From assembly GCA_031365725.1 (NCBI GenBank), contig JANLYQ010000065.1, positions 9,439 to 73,438 on the forward strand: 64,000 nucleotides of DNA, given 5' to 3'. Position numbers and translations under genes: made by a program. Numbering within the stretch: the stretch's first letter is position 1; each line of letters begins with the position of its first letter. Of this stretch, positions 53,057 through 61,550 are shown in pieces. Below the pieces are notes generated by a model. The model did no database searches. It saw only the letters and a list, made by a program, of their open reading frames with translations, and had not been told where the DNA came from. The stretch comes from JANLYQ01 sp031365725. GTDB lineage: Bacteria; Actinomycetota; Actinomycetes; JACCUZ01.

Positions 53057-54763
53057 TCAGCGGCTGGGGGCCTCGGCACGGAGTGCGTGCAGGGAGGTCC
53101 AGGCCCGCGTCGCGAGCTGCAGGTTGAAGCGCGCGTCGGATTCGGTGAGGTCGTAGCCCGAGATCTCCCTGATGCGCTGCAGGCGGTACTTCAGCGTGCT
53201 GCGGTGCACCGCGAGTGCGGCGGAGGTCGCGTCATAGTTCCCCCCGCACTCGAGATAGCGCGTCAGGGTCAGGACGAGGTCCGAGTGCTTGCGTGCGTCG
53301 TAGTCCAGCAACGACCCCAACCACGAGCTGACGAACCGCTCCACGCCGGAGACGTCGTCCATGCCCGAGAAGATGCCGTAGACGCCGAGGGCATCGAACG
53401 CCGTTGCTTGGTCTCCGCCACCAGAGGTCTCCTGCAGACGCAACGCAAACTCGGCCTCCCGCAAGGAGCGCGGGAAGTCCTCGGTGCGCTCGCAATGGCC
53501 GCCGACACCGACTCGGCAGCGGCCACCGCCGAGCCCGTTGAGGACAGCGAGGCGGAAGATCTCCCAGGACCGGTCGCAGTCCGAGAGCAGCACGACAGCC
53601 CCGCCCCGGGAGACCATGAGCGAGCCGACCCCGGTGTCCCGAGCAGCCCGACGTACGGCGTGGAAGAACGCGTCGTCGTCGCGGGCCCGCAGCCTGCCCT
53701 CGACGATCACGACCCGATGACGTCGCTCCAAGTCATAGCCGAGTGCTTGTGCGCGGGCCAGTGCGCTCTGAGAGTCGGTGCCTGCGAGCAGCTCATCGAC
53801 CAGCTCGCGGCGCACCCGCAGCTCGGTGTCGGCCAGACTGCGCAGCCGGGCGAGTTCCATGGCGAGCACCGTGGTGCCGTGCTCGAGAGCCACCAGCTCC
53901 TGCTCGCCGGCGGTGCCGGCCGGGTCGACCAGGATCAACACGCCCAACACGTCGTCCCGCGGGCGGGCCACCGCCAGCAGGCGACCACCTTCGCGCACCG
54001 GCCGACCTTCACGAAGCACGCGACGCAGCATCTGCTCGCGGCGAGCGGCCGGGTCCTTGGGGTAGGGGACTGGGCGGTGAGGTCCGGCCCACGCGCGCAG
54101 ATTGCCGTAGCGATCCTCGACGGCCACGGGATAGCCGGTGAGCTCGTGCACCGCCTGGGCGATGCCCACCTGGCCCTCGCCCGCGACTGCCACCCGGGTC
54201 AGTCGATCGTGGATGGCGGTGCTGCGCTCCAGCTTGCCCACGGTCTCGGCCAGCGCCTCAGCGATCGCTCGCTCGCTCGCGTGCAGCCGCGCGTTGGCCA
54301 GAGCGATGCCGGTCTCCTGCGCCAGACCGCGGACCAGGAACTGCTCCTCCATCGGCGGGGTCCGGTCGGCACTCACCACGAGGTGTCCCAGGTGGCTGCC
54401 GAGCCCTCGAAGCGGGAACGCCCAGCCCCAACCACGTCCGGACATCACGACCGGCCCGCCGCCCGGCCCGAGAGCCGTGAGCTGACTCGTTGCCTCGCTG
54501 AGGCCGGCCCCCCGGACGCCGGTCAACGTGCGCTCCTCGATGCCGATCCAACCACTCGCGATCAGATGCACACCCTCGAGGGAGCAGGTGCCGAACGAGG
54601 GCACAGCGGTGGAGCACAGATGCAGGATCTGGCGTTCGTCCCTGCTCTCGGTCATGAGCATGGACAACATGAGCAGGCCCTGAAGGTTGGAGAGCTGCTC
54701 CTTCAGTGCCTGCTCAGGCGACCTGGTGGTGGCCGGGCTGGTCAGCGTCAGGGCGGTAGTCAC
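53057..54763 (-). CDS. PucR/CdaR family transcriptional regulator
   Basis: This 568-residue regulator has an N-terminal GAF-like sensory half (about 30-180) and a GGDEF-like middle (about 290-420). The C-terminal PucR helix-turn-helix reads YLECGGNYDATSAALAVHRSTLKYRLQRIREISGYDL. PucR proteins usually activate catabolic genes nearby. It is convergent with the aldehyde dehydrogenase and follows the MEDS gene with a 4-base overlap. It is the only DNA-binding protein in the CoM region and so the likely regulator of the cluster. Confidence 0.9.
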   Translation of the reverse strand: MTTALTLTSPATTRSPEQALKEQLSNLQGLLMLSMLMTESRDERQILHLCSTAVPSFGTCSLEGVHLIASGWIGIEERTLTGVRGAGLSEATSQLTALGPGGGPVVMSGRGWGWAFPLRGLGSHLGHLVVSADRTPPMEEQFLVRGLAQETGIALANARLHASERAIAEALAETVGKLERSTAIHDRLTRVAVAGEGQVGIAQAVHELTGYPVAVEDRYGNLRAWAGPHRPVPYPKDPAARREQMLRRVLREGRPVREGGRLLAVARPRDDVLGVLILVDPAGTAGEQELVALEHGTTVLAMELARLRSLADTELRVRRELVDELLAGTDSQSALARAQALGYDLERRHRVVIVEGRLRARDDDAFFHAVRRAARDTGVGSLMVSRGGAVVLLSDCDRSWEIFRLAVLNGLGGGRCRVGVGGHCERTEDFPRSLREAEFALRLQETSGGGDQATAFDALGVYGIFSGMDDVSGVERFVSSWLGSLLDYDARKHSDLVLTLTRYLECGGNYDATSAALAVHRSTLKYRLQRIREISGYDLTESDARFNLQLATRAWTSLHALRAEAPSR

Positions 54764-55374
54764 CGTCGGGACGCCAAGAACTCGGCCGGCTCCAGGTAGT
54801 AAGGGTTGTCCAGCACCATCCCGGCGACCAGCACCCGCGGGTGAGTCTTCAGGATGTCGACCAGGATCTCACCGTCGAAGCGTTCCAGGTCGTAGAGGCA
54901 GAGGATCACCTGCGGAAAGCGGGGCAGGAACAAGTTGAGGTTCGCTTCGTACTCGACGAGATCCTCGACCCCCGGCATCTGACGCAACGCCCAGGTCATC
55001 TCACCCACCGCCCGAGAGAAGGGATATCCGGCCCCGATGGCGGCGCCCACCACGACTTCCCAGAACGCCAGCATCGCCGCGGCGGAGAAGCTGCCTTCCC
55101 GCAGGTAGGTCTCCTGGGAGACCCGCACGTCGAGCTGGCCGTCCCGGAATGACGCAAGGTCGCAACGGTCTTCCAGCGACGAGCGCAGCAGTGCGGGGTC
55201 GCCCGTGTCGATGACGCAGACGCACTTGTCACCGCTGCGGATTCCCGCGACAAGATAGGACTCAAGGATGGCGTCTCGCTCATCCGACCCTCGGTAGAAG
55301 GCGCAGACGTGGTCTCCGACGTCCAACGCAAGCCCGGGAATCCCGAGCTCGACGGTGTCGCTCACCAGGGCCAC
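54760..55374 (-). CDS. MEDS-domain sensor protein
   Basis: This 204-residue protein consists of a MEDS (methanogen/methylotroph DcmR sensory) domain. GDHVCAFYRGSDERDAILESYLVAGIRSGDKCVCVID starts the domain, and ILCLYDLERFDGEILVDILKTHPRVLVAGMVLDNPYY ends it. The name-giving protein DcmR responds to dichloromethane, and these domains are proposed to sense hydrocarbon derivatives. It is co-transcribed with the PucR regulator, whose start it overlaps, so it may supply the inducer-sensing input for the locus. Confidence 0.87.
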   Translation of the reverse strand: MALVSDTVELGIPGLALDVGDHVCAFYRGSDERDAILESYLVAGIRSGDKCVCVIDTGDPALLRSSLEDRCDLASFRDGQLDVRVSQETYLREGSFSAAAMLAFWEVVVGAAIGAGYPFSRAVGEMTWALRQMPGVEDLVEYEANLNLFLPRFPQVILCLYDLERFDGEILVDILKTHPRVLVAGMVLDNPYYLEPAEFLASRR

Positions 55375-55486
55375 CCACCTTCCGTGGCCCGAGCATAGAG
55401 AAGCGGGAAGGCAACGGACAGACCCACCAAGGTAGACGTATCACCGCTTTTCGCCCCGTCAGGACACAATGTCACTCCCACTGGCC

Positions 55487-55492
55487 AGGAGG
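55487..55492 (+). promoter_or_regulatory. Ribosome-binding site fixing the Gfo/Idh/MocA start
   Basis: AGGAGG lies 6 bases before GTG 55499 and overlaps the coding sequence implied by ATG 55469. The GTG is therefore the likely start. Confidence 0.6.
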
Positions 55493-55498
55493 TCTCTC

Positions 55499-56482
55499 GT
55501 GTCTCGACCGATCAGGTGGGGAGTGCTCTCCACCGCGCTCATCGCCACCAAGGTGCTGCGCGGCGCCGCCCTCTCCCCCGAGGTCGACGTGGTCGCTGTC
55601 GGGAGTCGCGGCCTCGACCGCGCGCAGGCGTTCGCCACCGAGTGGGGCATCCCGCGGGCGCATGGGTCGTACGACGACCTGCTGGCCGACGACGAGGTGG
55701 AGGCCGTCTACCTTCCTCTGCCCAACGGCCTGCACCACGAGTGGACGATGCGCGCCCTGCAGGCCGGAAAGCACGTGCTGTGCGAGAAGCCCTACAGCAA
55801 GCGGCCCGTCGAGGTCGAGGAGGCCTTTGCGGCAGCCGCTGCGGCAGGACTCGTCCTGAGCGAGGCGTTCATGTACCGCTACAACCCGCAGACCGTGCGC
55901 GTCGCCCAGCTGGTGCGCGACGGTGCGATCGGCGAGCTGCGCACCATCGCGGCGTCGTTCAGCTGGCCCACCCCACCGACCGGCGACGTGCGCCTGGACG
56001 CGTCCCTCGAGGGTGGCTCGCTGCTCGACGTCGGCGTCTACTGCGTCAGCGCTGCCCGGCTGCTGGCCGGCGAGCCGACCCGCGTCTCGGGCCTGTCCCT
56101 GATCGGACCCACCGGTGTCGACATCGGCTTCGTCGGATTGCTAGAGCACTCGGGCGGCGTCCTCACCCACTTCGACTGCGGCTTCCACCTGCCCGACCGC
56201 AGCCACCTCGAGGTCGTCGGCACCGACGCCACGATCCGGGTCTCCGACCCGTGGCACTGCCTCGCGCCCCGGATCGTCGTGACGACCCGGGACTTGTCGT
56301 CGTACGACGTCGAGGTGGGGATCGCCCAGTCCTACCAGCTCGAGCTGGAGGAGGTCGGTCGGGCCATCAGGGGCGAGGCGCACCAGCTGCTCGGCGTCGA
56401 CGATGCGCTCGGCCAGTCGCGCGCCGTCGCAGCCCTGCTCTCTTCCGCCGAGCCGCGGACTACCGTCACCCTCAGGCCCTGA
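55499..56482 (+). CDS. Gfo/Idh/MocA family oxidoreductase
   Basis: The protein has 327 residues from GTG 55499. The N-terminal NAD(P)-binding domain has IRWGVLSTALIATKVLRGA (a degenerate GxGxxA), VVAVGSRGLDRAQAFATEWGIPRAHGSYDDLLAD and the motif AGKHVLCEKPYSKR with the catalytic Lys. The C-terminal domain has LSEAFMYRYNPQ and LEGGSLLDVGVYCVSAARLL (His of the usual DxGxH replaced by Tyr/Cys context). A sugar or polyol dehydrogenase or trans-dihydrodiol dehydrogenase activity is plausible, and the substrate is not known. Confidence 0.9.
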   Translation: MSRPIRWGVLSTALIATKVLRGAALSPEVDVVAVGSRGLDRAQAFATEWGIPRAHGSYDDLLADDEVEAVYLPLPNGLHHEWTMRALQAGKHVLCEKPYSKRPVEVEEAFAAAAAAGLVLSEAFMYRYNPQTVRVAQLVRDGAIGELRTIAASFSWPTPPTGDVRLDASLEGGSLLDVGVYCVSAARLLAGEPTRVSGLSLIGPTGVDIGFVGLLEHSGGVLTHFDCGFHLPDRSHLEVVGTDATIRVSDPWHCLAPRIVVTTRDLSSYDVEVGIAQSYQLELEEVGRAIRGEAHQLLGVDDALGQSRAVAALLSSAEPRTTVTLRP

Positions 56483-56651
56483 CAGCGCTCGCGCAGCCCT
56501 CGCAACGAGGGGATGTCCACCTGGACGAGTGTGAGCGAGGCGATTCCCGCGAAGGTGTCAGGGTTCCTCGGGTAGACCGGCACCGCACGCGACGGCCGTT
56601 GCAGCGGTACAGCGACATCACCGAGTCCGATCGGTAGCGCAATCCCCGGGC

Positions 56652-57035
56652 TCAGATGGTCTCGTGCAGGCACAGGATGTTGCCGTCTGGGTCCTCGAAC
56701 CAGGCCGCCTTCTCTGCCCCGAGCACACAGACGTGCTCCGTCGTGCGAAGCCCTGGCAGGTCGTAGTCGGCAAACACCGCTCCGCGCGACTCGAGGTCGG
56801 CGATGGCCGAGACGATGTCCGAGACCTCGAAGCTCAACGCGGTGTGCGCAGCCTGCGACCCGGCGGGTTTCTCGATCAGCGCCAGAGTAGCGCCGGCCGA
56901 CAAGCCGAACAGCAACTTCCCGTCGGCGTCCCTTCCCCGAAAAGGAAGGCCGAGAACGCTCGAGTAGAAGGCTCGCGCCTCCTCCGGCTTCGCGATGGGC
57001 AGAATCGTTGTTGCGGGAGCGCCGGCCAGACCCAT
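56652..57035 (-). CDS. VOC family (glyoxalase-like) protein
   Basis: This 127-residue single VOC protein starts at MGLAGAPATTILPIAKPEEARAFYSSVLGLPF (ATG 57035, preceded by GAGGAGAG). The C-terminal AAWFEDPDGNILCLHE provides the conserved metal-ligand Glu pattern. The second half lacks an obvious N-terminal His ligand. It may bind or modify a small hydrophobic or thiol compound. Function is unknown. Confidence 0.86.
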   Translation of the reverse strand: MGLAGAPATTILPIAKPEEARAFYSSVLGLPFRGRDADGKLLFGLSAGATLALIEKPAGSQAAHTALSFEVSDIVSAIADLESRGAVFADYDLPGLRTTEHVCVLGAEKAAWFEDPDGNILCLHETI

Positions 57036-57239
57036 GGTCTCTCCTCTATCAGCACTGCACCCGATCATGGCACCAGCCACGTCGTGCCGCCAGGCCTCTC
57101 AGCGCGCGCGGAGAGGTCGATCTGGTGCGTCCGGGATTCCGAGTCGAGTTCATCGAGATAGCACGCCGAGAAATCACGGTCGGCGCGCTCACGTCCAGTG
57201 ACCGGCCGACCGCGAAAGCCCGTGTCCTGCAGGGGACGA

Positions 57240-57281
57240 GGAGTCGGATGGACTCCCGCCCCCTCTTGCGGTGTTCCCGCA
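57240..57281 (-). terminator. Possible ssrA terminator hairpins
   Basis: Just past the ssrA 3' end, two short hairpins follow: TGCGG/CCGCA (57,267-57,281, 5-base loop) and GGAGTC/GACTCC (57,240-57,256, 5-base loop). There is no U-run. Assignment is by position only. Confidence 0.3.
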
Positions 57282-57296
57282 GGTCGGGGCGTGACA

Positions 57297-57667
57297 GGTG
57301 GAGGTGGCGGGAATCGAACCCGCGTCCTTCGGTGCGGAACCAGGGCTTCTCCGGGTGCAGCCTGCGATTGATTTTCTCGGCCCCGGCGGTCGTGCAGGCA
57401 CGCTGCCGACAGGCCCAGTCGCTGTGAGGTGTCCCGCTCGACCCCGCGACCGGGCCGAGCAGTGGAGCCTTCTAGCTGATGCCAGGCTCCGGGCCGAAGG
57501 CACTCCCGGTCTGACAGCCTGCTCTCGCTACTTAGGCAGCGAGGGCGTAGGCGCGCTGATTGGAATCGGCGCTTGTTGGTTTGCTGGGCATGGTTCTCGA
57601 GATCATCCCAGCCATCCTCGACCCGCTTCCCCTGGCTCGACATCCGAAGTCGAGACCATTCACCCCC
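57297..57667 (-). ncRNA. ssrA: tmRNA (ssrA)
   Basis: tmRNA rescues stalled ribosomes together with SmpB. The 5' end GGGGGTG (57,661-57,667) pairs over 7 bases with CACCTCC (57,300-57,306), forming the acceptor stem. The T-arm GCGGGTTCGATTCCCGC follows the tRNA-like pattern. The 3' terminus is ACC then T, so the final CCA is not fully encoded. The tag frame reads ADSNQRAYALAA and then TAA (57,532-57,570), with the standard ALAA ending for Clp proteolysis. The resume codon lies a few codons upstream and was not fixed. It is linked to smpB two genes upstream. Confidence 0.93.
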
Positions 57668-57736
57668 TGTGCAGTTGTGGTGCCATCCTACCCTCGGTCG
57701 GCAACCGGGTTCCGGACAGAGCAGAGCGCACAAGGC

Positions 57737-59590
57737 TCACCAGGAGCCCCCGCCACCGCCGCCACCACCGCCGCCGGAGGAGCCACCCGAGAAGCCCGAC
57801 CCGCCCGACGACGAGGGGGTGGTCGCGGCGATGCTGCTCGCCGCAGCGGAGCTGAAGCCGGTGATCGAGTCGCCGAAGTGGCCCATGTCCCAGCCGCTGG
57901 GCCCGACATACCAGTACGTCGCCGTGCCGGCTCCAGCGGCCGCAGCGAGCGGTCCGAACACCCGCACCCAGCGCTCGGTGTCCCCGAAGACCACGGCGTA
58001 CGGCAGGTAACGGCTGAAGATGTCCGCCCCCTCCTCGAACCGCAGCTGGCCGGCCTCGGCCGTGTGCAGGTAGGTCCGGAACCCCTTGGCCTGCACCAGA
58101 AGCGCAGCGCCGCGGGCAGTGCGCGCCGGCATCCGCTGGGACAGCAGCACCATCGCCACACCGACGACGGTCAAGGCTATGCCGACCGGTGCCCAGTGCA
58201 GGTGCGTCCACAGCAGGTACGTCGACCAGCCACCGCCCACAGCCACCGCCAGACCAGCGGCCTTCCACCGGCCACGGACGCTGTCGGGGCGGCCGCGGAA
58301 CCAGCCGGCGGTCACCACGTCCCTGTAGAGCGCGTTCTGCACCGCGGCCATGTGTGAGGCGAACGTCCGCTTGATCGCCGACAGCAGCACCACGTCACCG
58401 GTTCCGAACAGCCCGGTCATCAGGAGCTGCTCGTACTCCACCGGCTCGCCCGTCCCGAGGGACAGCCGCTCCAGCTGCCAGTCTCGGGAGGAGTACCAGT
58501 GCGTGCGTTCGAGCTCGACGATGCGCAGGTGCCCGCGCACAGCGAGGTCGACGATGGTCGCGGTCACGTCGAGGGCGTTCGCCTGTTCGTCGAGCAACGT
58601 GCCGAGCTGGCCAGGACGTAGCCCAGGGGGCGGCGCGAACTGCACGGCCACCGGGTCACCGCGCATCGGCGTCGGCTCGTCGGGAACCGACACGGAGTCG
58701 TCGGGCAGCACCCCCGGCGTCACACCGGCAAAGCGCCGGTCCCGACCGACGCGACCCACCAGGCTCGCCACACCCCCGAGGCCGCCCAGCAGCACCAACG
58801 CCGCTACGGTTCCGGTCAACGGCGTCGGGGTGAGCGACCGACGCAGCGTCGGGCGCTCGACGAGCTGCGGACCGGTCGCGGTGACGACACCGCGGGGCAG
58901 GCCGACGGCGACCGTCATCGCGCCGTACGCCGGCAAGCCCGACGGCAGGTCGGCAGTCACCGTGTTGCCACTGGTTGCCAGCGAGCCACAGGCCAGGCTG
59001 CTGCCTTGCGGCCCGGCGAAGCACACGCTCCGGGTCGCGGGCACCGGGGTCGACACCCGCACCCGCGCCGACCCGATCGGCACCGGCCACCCGCTGCCGA
59101 TCGCGTTCCAGTACAGCTCGTCGTGGTCGGGGAACGTGTTGAGCGCGCCATCGACGCGGTAGGAGACGACATAGGTCTGCTGACCGGTCACCGTGCGGTT
59201 GGCGTCACCGATCCGAAAGCTCGCCACTCCCCCGCTGTCACCGCGCGTCACGGCTGTCGGTGCACCTGTCGGGCTCGTCACGGAAAAACTGGTGATCGCA
59301 TACACCCGGTCGCGGTCGTTGTCGTAGGGCACCCGCACCGGGATCTCGCGGTGGATGCCGTGCCGCTGCTGGCCACCGAAGTCATAGGCGATCGTCTCGT
59401 GCACGTCCAACCCGCCGTCGCGAGCCACGGTGAGGACGACGTCGTACGACGTGATCTGCTCGGCGCCCGTGTCAGCGACCGCCGGCTCTGTTCCGACTCC
59501 GACGCCGAGCACGCACGCGGTGAACCACAGGACCAGCAGACCGCGGAGACTGCTCACACCACTCCGGCCGCTCCGCGAGCACGGCGGCAT
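57737..59590 (-). CDS. DUF2207 family membrane protein
   Basis: The protein has 617 residues from ATG 59590, four bases after smpB. A signal peptide or first membrane segment (SSLRGLLVLWFTACVLGVGVG) is followed by the extracytoplasmic DUF2207 domain (about 40-235). That domain contains ITSYDVVLTVARDGGLDVHETIAYDFGG, HGIHREIPVRV and NTFPDHDELYWNAIGSGWPVPI. A membrane helix (about 260-282) and a cytoplasmic region with two more helices (about 465-505) lead to a poly-Gly tail (SGGSSGGGG...SW). Function is unknown. It stands between smpB and ssrA. Confidence 0.9.
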   Translation of the reverse strand: MPPCSRSGRSGVSSLRGLLVLWFTACVLGVGVGTEPAVADTGAEQITSYDVVLTVARDGGLDVHETIAYDFGGQQRHGIHREIPVRVPYDNDRDRVYAITSFSVTSPTGAPTAVTRGDSGGVASFRIGDANRTVTGQQTYVVSYRVDGALNTFPDHDELYWNAIGSGWPVPIGSARVRVSTPVPATRSVCFAGPQGSSLACGSLATSGNTVTADLPSGLPAYGAMTVAVGLPRGVVTATGPQLVERPTLRRSLTPTPLTGTVAALVLLGGLGGVASLVGRVGRDRRFAGVTPGVLPDDSVSVPDEPTPMRGDPVAVQFAPPPGLRPGQLGTLLDEQANALDVTATIVDLAVRGHLRIVELERTHWYSSRDWQLERLSLGTGEPVEYEQLLMTGLFGTGDVVLLSAIKRTFASHMAAVQNALYRDVVTAGWFRGRPDSVRGRWKAAGLAVAVGGGWSTYLLWTHLHWAPVGIALTVVGVAMVLLSQRMPARTARGAALLVQAKGFRTYLHTAEAGQLRFEEGADIFSRYLPYAVVFGDTERWVRVFGPLAAAAGAGTATYWYVGPSGWDMGHFGDSITGFSSAAASSIAATTPSSSGGSGFSGGSSGGGGGGGGGGSW

Positions 59591-59594
59591 CGAC

Positions 59595-60074
59595 TCAGCT
59601 GTCCTTGCCGCTGCTGCGCCGCGACAACGCGCGCGCCATCTCGCGCTTGGACTGCTTCTCGGCCAGCGCCTGCCGCTTGTCATAGCTCTTCTTGCCGCGG
59701 GCCAGGGCGATCTCGACCTTGGCCTTGCCGTCCTTGAAGTACAGCGTGATCGGCACCAGGGTCACCCCGCCTTCCTTCGTCTTGCCGATCAGGCGCACGA
59801 TCTCCGCCTTGTGCAGCAACAGCTTTCGCTCACGGCGCGGCTCGTGGTTGGTCCACGTGCCCTCGGTGTACTCCGGGATGTGCACCCCGGCCATGAACAC
59901 CTCGCCGTCGCGGATGTGCGCGAAGCCGTCGATGAGGTTGGCGTGACCTGCGCGCAGCGACTTCACCTCGGTGCCGGTCAGCACGAGGCCTGCCTCGAAC
60001 ACGTCGTCGATGTGGTAGTCGTGGCGGGCCTTGCGGTTCTGGGCGATCAGCTTGCGCCCCAGCTCCTTGGGCAT
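59595..60074 (-). CDS. smpB: SsrA-binding protein
   Basis: The 159-residue protein binds tmRNA and brings it to stalled ribosomes. It begins MPKELGRKLIAQNRKARHDYHIDDVFEAGLVLTGTEVKSLR and continues with NLIDGFAHIRDGEVFM, HIPEYTEG and the basic C-terminal tail ARGKKSYDKRQALAEKQSKREMARAL. That tail enters the ribosomal mRNA channel. Length and motifs are typical. ssrA is 1.9 kb downstream on the same strand. Confidence 0.97.
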   Translation of the reverse strand: MPKELGRKLIAQNRKARHDYHIDDVFEAGLVLTGTEVKSLRAGHANLIDGFAHIRDGEVFMAGVHIPEYTEGTWTNHEPRRERKLLLHKAEIVRLIGKTKEGGVTLVPITLYFKDGKAKVEIALARGKKSYDKRQALAEKQSKREMARALSRRSSGKDS

Positions 60075-60157
60075 CAGCCGGCCCGTCCACGATCGTCTGT
60101 CACTGTCACCGGGCGAGTGTAGGCGGCGCCGCGGCGGCCCGCCTCAGGGAAATCGAG

Positions 60158-61432
60158 TCAGAGCCAACCCATCGGGTTGGTGGTGCCGCCGTTGACGTAG
60201 ACCATGAAGTGCAGGTGGCAGCCGGTGGAGTAGCCGGCGCCGGACATGCCTTCGCCGCCGCCGCTGTAGCCGACGAGGTCACCGACGTTGACGCGGGTGC
60301 CGTAACCGACTGAGAAGCTCGACAGATGGTTGTAGCTCGTGGCGAGACCGACGCCACGCATGACCCCGTGGTCGATGACCAGCTGGTTGCCGTAGCCGGG
60401 CACATCGGCGGTCTGGATCACGGTTCCGGACGCGGCGGCGTGCACGGGCGTGCCGCAGCCGACGCCGAAGTCAGTGCCGTCGTGCAGCTTGTAGATGCCG
60501 GTGATCGGGTGCACCCGCATGCCGTACGGCGAGGTGATCGCTGCACTGACCGGGAACGCCAGCACGCCGCTGCCAGAACTGTTGATCGCGCGGCCCGCCG
60601 CCCGCGCCCGGGCCGCCGCCCGCCGCGCGGCCCGCGCCCGCGCGGCAAGCACCCGACCCAGGCGAGCCGACTCGGCCCGCATAGTCGCAATCTGGCGCTC
60701 CTGCTCAGCCCTCTGCGCCTCGACCGACTGCACGGCGGCGGAGCGGGCCGAGATCAACGTCTCGACGTCCTGCTGCGCGCTCACCGCCTGGTTCTGCAGG
60801 TCGGTCACCTCGGCCACCACCTGCTCCTGGCGGTGCTTCATGTCCGCGACGGCCTGCCGCTTGGCGACCAGGTTGGCGCGCAGCGCGGCGAGGTTGGCCC
60901 TGCTGTCAGCGAGCCCACCGAGGATGTTGCCTTCCGACCGCAGCGCGCTCTGCACCAGCACGAGCCGGCTCGCGAACTGCGACGGAGACTGCGAGTCGAG
61001 CACGACCGCGAGCTCGCCGAGCCCGTTCGCCTGGTACGACGACCGCGCGATGCGCCCGACCAGCTTCTTGTTGTTGGTGATCGTGGTCATGGTGGCCTTG
61101 ATCTGGCCCTGGGCGCGGGACACCTCGGCCTTGGCCCCCGCCAGCTGCTGACCGAGCAGCCGGTCGCGCTCCTGGGCAGCCAGCAGCCGCCCGTGCACCT
61201 CTGCGACCTTGGCCTGGGCCGCGGGCAGCTTGGCCTCGGCCGTGTGCAGCGCGGCGCCCGCCGCGCGCAGGGCCGCGGACGTCTCGTCGAGATCCTTGTT
61301 GAGCCCGGTGATCGCCGCGTCGACCCGATGCTTCTGCACGGTCGGGTCACTGGCGGCGGCACTCGTCAGGCTCAGCAGGCTCGCGAGGCTAGCGGTGACA
61401 AGGCCGACGACGACGGCAGGGCGACAGCGCAT
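60158..61432 (-). CDS. M23 family peptidoglycan endopeptidase with coiled coil (EnvC/RipC-like FtsEX partner)
   Basis: This 424-residue exported protein has a signal peptide (MRCRPAVVVGLVTASLASLLSLTSAAASD). A long Ala/Gln/Glu-rich coiled coil (about 30-270) has an interrupting SYQANGLGELAVVLDSQSP segment, the regulatory layout of EnvC/RipC. The C-terminal LytM domain (about 290-424) has LHDGTDFG and CHLHFMVY zinc-site motifs. It lies directly downstream of ftsE and ftsX, so it is probably the cell-wall hydrolase activated by FtsEX during division. Confidence 0.93.
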   Translation of the reverse strand: MRCRPAVVVGLVTASLASLLSLTSAAASDPTVQKHRVDAAITGLNKDLDETSAALRAAGAALHTAEAKLPAAQAKVAEVHGRLLAAQERDRLLGQQLAGAKAEVSRAQGQIKATMTTITNNKKLVGRIARSSYQANGLGELAVVLDSQSPSQFASRLVLVQSALRSEGNILGGLADSRANLAALRANLVAKRQAVADMKHRQEQVVAEVTDLQNQAVSAQQDVETLISARSAAVQSVEAQRAEQERQIATMRAESARLGRVLAARARAARRAAARARAAGRAINSSGSGVLAFPVSAAITSPYGMRVHPITGIYKLHDGTDFGVGCGTPVHAAASGTVIQTADVPGYGNQLVIDHGVMRGVGLATSYNHLSSFSVGYGTRVNVGDLVGYSGGGEGMSGAGYSTGCHLHFMVYVNGGTTNPMGWL

Positions 61433-61550
61433 GAGAGGGGCTGAGCTCCAGGGGCTCGAGGATCTCGGGCCGGGCCCCGCGACCAGGTCAGAAACCTGGA
61501 CAGATCGTGCGTACGACGTGGTGCTGGTGTGACTGGTGGGGCCCGGTGGG

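Noticed and set aside
56477..56563. 8-base inverted repeat CCCTGACA/TGTCAGGG after the Gfo/Idh/MocA gene
   Set aside because: The arms are 71 bases apart with no compact hairpin, so it is weak evidence for a terminator.
57036..57296. Genomic island inserted at the 3' end of ssrA, with the CoM locus as cargo
   Set aside because: ssrA is a common integration site and its 3' end faces this side, but no integrase and no second copy of the ssrA 3' end was seen in the window, and ordinary genes lie in between.
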